Shown: in pieces, positions 63,313 to 64,000 of the stretch
Layout of the letters: each line of letters opens with the position of its first letter
Numbering within the stretch: the stretch's first letter is position 1
DNA from: Staphylococcus sp.
Lineage (GTDB): Bacteria > Bacteroidota > Bacteroidia > Bacteroidales > Muribaculaceae
Assembly: GCA_023665865.1 (NCBI GenBank)
Contig: JAMPDC010000001.1
Span: forward strand, 88,134 to 152,133
DNA: 64,000 bases
Direction of reading: 5' to 3'
Notes under the pieces: model-generated
Seen by the model: only the letters and a program-made list of their open reading frames with translations
Database searches by the model: none
Told to the model about the DNA's origin: nothing
Made by a program: the position numbers and the translations under genes

Positions 63313-64000
63313 CTATCCGATGAAACCTCTTGCCGTCAGGATATGGAAAACCAAGTCCTGCAAGAGGTCATATTCATTCTGACGCGAACCGATGCCCTTG
63401 CTGCGCGTGTCAAACTCCCGGATGGCAGAAATTATTTCTATTGTCTGACGCACATTATAGTTACGGGCAGCGATCTCATATCCTTTCAAAGCCCATTGCG
63501 AACGCAGGCCAAGAGCGTCCATGTAGCCGCTTGGAGACTTGTCACGGGTGTATTGATAGATGAGCAGATTGGAGAATTGATTAAAGAGAGCCGACACAGT
63601 CATCACCGTGGGATTGCTTTTAGGATTTTCCCGGAAGTAGCCTATGATTGCAAAAGCCTTGGCTGCATTCCGGCTATTGACAGCATCTATCAATTCGAAA
63701 TTATTATAATCTTTTGATATACCGACATTTCTCTCTATCGCTTCAGGTGTGATCATTGCACCTTTGCCAAGAATCATGGCAAGTTTGCCAATCTCGTTAT
63801 ATAAACGCGAGAGATCTGTCCCGATATAATCACGCAGCATCGACAGGGCTTTCGCATCGACATTAAGATTCTTTTCCTTTATAAGATCCGAAATGACAGG
63901 GAGCACATTGCGCTCACTCAAACGCTTCGACTCAAAAATCACACCGTTTTTCTTGACTGCGGCAAGGAGATCCTTACCTTTGGCCTGGGCTCCACGACAC
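63313..64000 (-). CDS. holA: DNA polymerase III delta subunit, 5' end beyond the window
   Basis: The frame is open to the window edge; 229 residues are visible and the N-terminus with the P-loop domain is missing. The visible part matches the delta family: GVIFESKRL, ALSMLRDYIGTDLSRLYNEIGKLAMIL, quoted as DYIGTDLSRLYNEIGKLA, NVGISKDYNNFELIDAVNSR near the middle and the C-terminal collar domain (SGYMDALGLRSQWALKGYEI, DTRSKGIG, LLQDLVFHIL). Delta opens the DnaN clamp in the clamp loader. It lies behind (87 bp after) the Fur-family gene region and is read leftward. Confidence 0.9.
   Translation of the reverse strand, partial: CRGAQAKGKDLLAAVKKNGVIFESKRLSERNVLPVISDLIKEKNLNVDAKALSMLRDYIGTDLSRLYNEIGKLAMILGKGAMITPEAIERNVGISKDYNNFELIDAVNSRNAAKAFAIIGYFRENPKSNPTVMTVSALFNQFSNLLIYQYTRDKSPSGYMDALGLRSQWALKGYEIAARNYNVRQTIEIISAIREFDTRSKGIGSRQNEYDLLQDLVFHILTARGFIG

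Noticed and set aside
1-64000. CRISPR arrays, insertion sequences, prophage, rRNA and tRNA genes
   Set aside because: I looked for spaced direct repeats, transposase-type frames and tRNA-like cloverleaf sequences by eye and found none. A short tRNA could still be missed without a covariance search.

Overview
The window reads as a core-chromosome segment of a Bacteroidales bacterium, most likely a gut Muribaculaceae (S24-7) relative. The reasons are promoters of the Bacteroidetes type (TTG, about 20 bases, TAnnTTTG), no Shine-Dalgarno sites, a Rho factor with a huge disordered insert, a type III glutamine synthetase, the LL-diaminopimelate aminotransferase route, a PPi-dependent phosphofructokinase, a DUF4835 (PorD-like) gene between coaBC and recN, and many Bacteroidetes-only families (DUF5063, DUF4293, DUF6377, PCMD/calycin). 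The family-level placement is an inference from protein style, not from a search. I saw no rRNA, tRNA, CRISPR array, IS element or prophage.

Layout. 1-2760: minus-strand nusB-yajC-ybbR operon, the last gene cut by the window edge. 2860-5565: rho behind a ~450-nt leader and ending in a two-way terminator shared with rpiB. 5590-8740: minus operon yicC-gmk-nadD-DUF5063-rpiB. 8789-10772: plus unit tsaB plus a SAM methyltransferase. 10798-17451: minus housekeeping operon dnaN-exonuclease-coaBC-porD-recN-rlmB. 17573-19138: an AraC regulator and a CAT-like acetyltransferase, the most accessory-looking stretch. 19279-20194: EamA transporter. 20198-27834: metabolic genes on minus (dapF, dapL, glnN, purF plus an unknown exported protein). 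27976-31000: a thiamine uptake operon (TPP riboswitch, TonB receptor, PnuT). 31147-34363: a 1010-residue REC/PEP-binding-domain protein with its terminator. 34383-38164: surface proteins with PCMD/calycin domains in a divergent arrangement. 38165-39031: gene-free region with a strong candidate small RNA. 39032-45147: DUF6377 regulator, DUF4293, surE, a glycosyltransferase, mtaB and an Lrp regulator. 45330-49316: LptD, a small outer-membrane barrel and a small protein. 49475-57019: ECF sigma factor, membrane anti-sigma-like protein, LTxxQ periplasmic protein and a giant alpha-2-macroglobulin-like protein. 57061-64000: pfp, an NlpC/P60 peptidase, DUF1015, purA, a Fur-family regulator and partial holA.

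Together the genes cover transcription control (NusB, Rho), DNA replication and repair (DnaN, RecN, HolA), tRNA and rRNA modification (TsaB, MtaB, RlmB), lysine/cell-wall precursor and nitrogen metabolism, purine synthesis, thiamine uptake, and envelope assembly and stress. The items most worth a second look are the orphan small-RNA cassette at about 38,650-38,870, the apparent tandem duplication inside NusB, the sigma/anti-sigma/LTxxQ set ahead of the macroglobulin-like gene, the receiver-plus-PEP-binding fusion, and the nested inverted repeat between glnN and purF.
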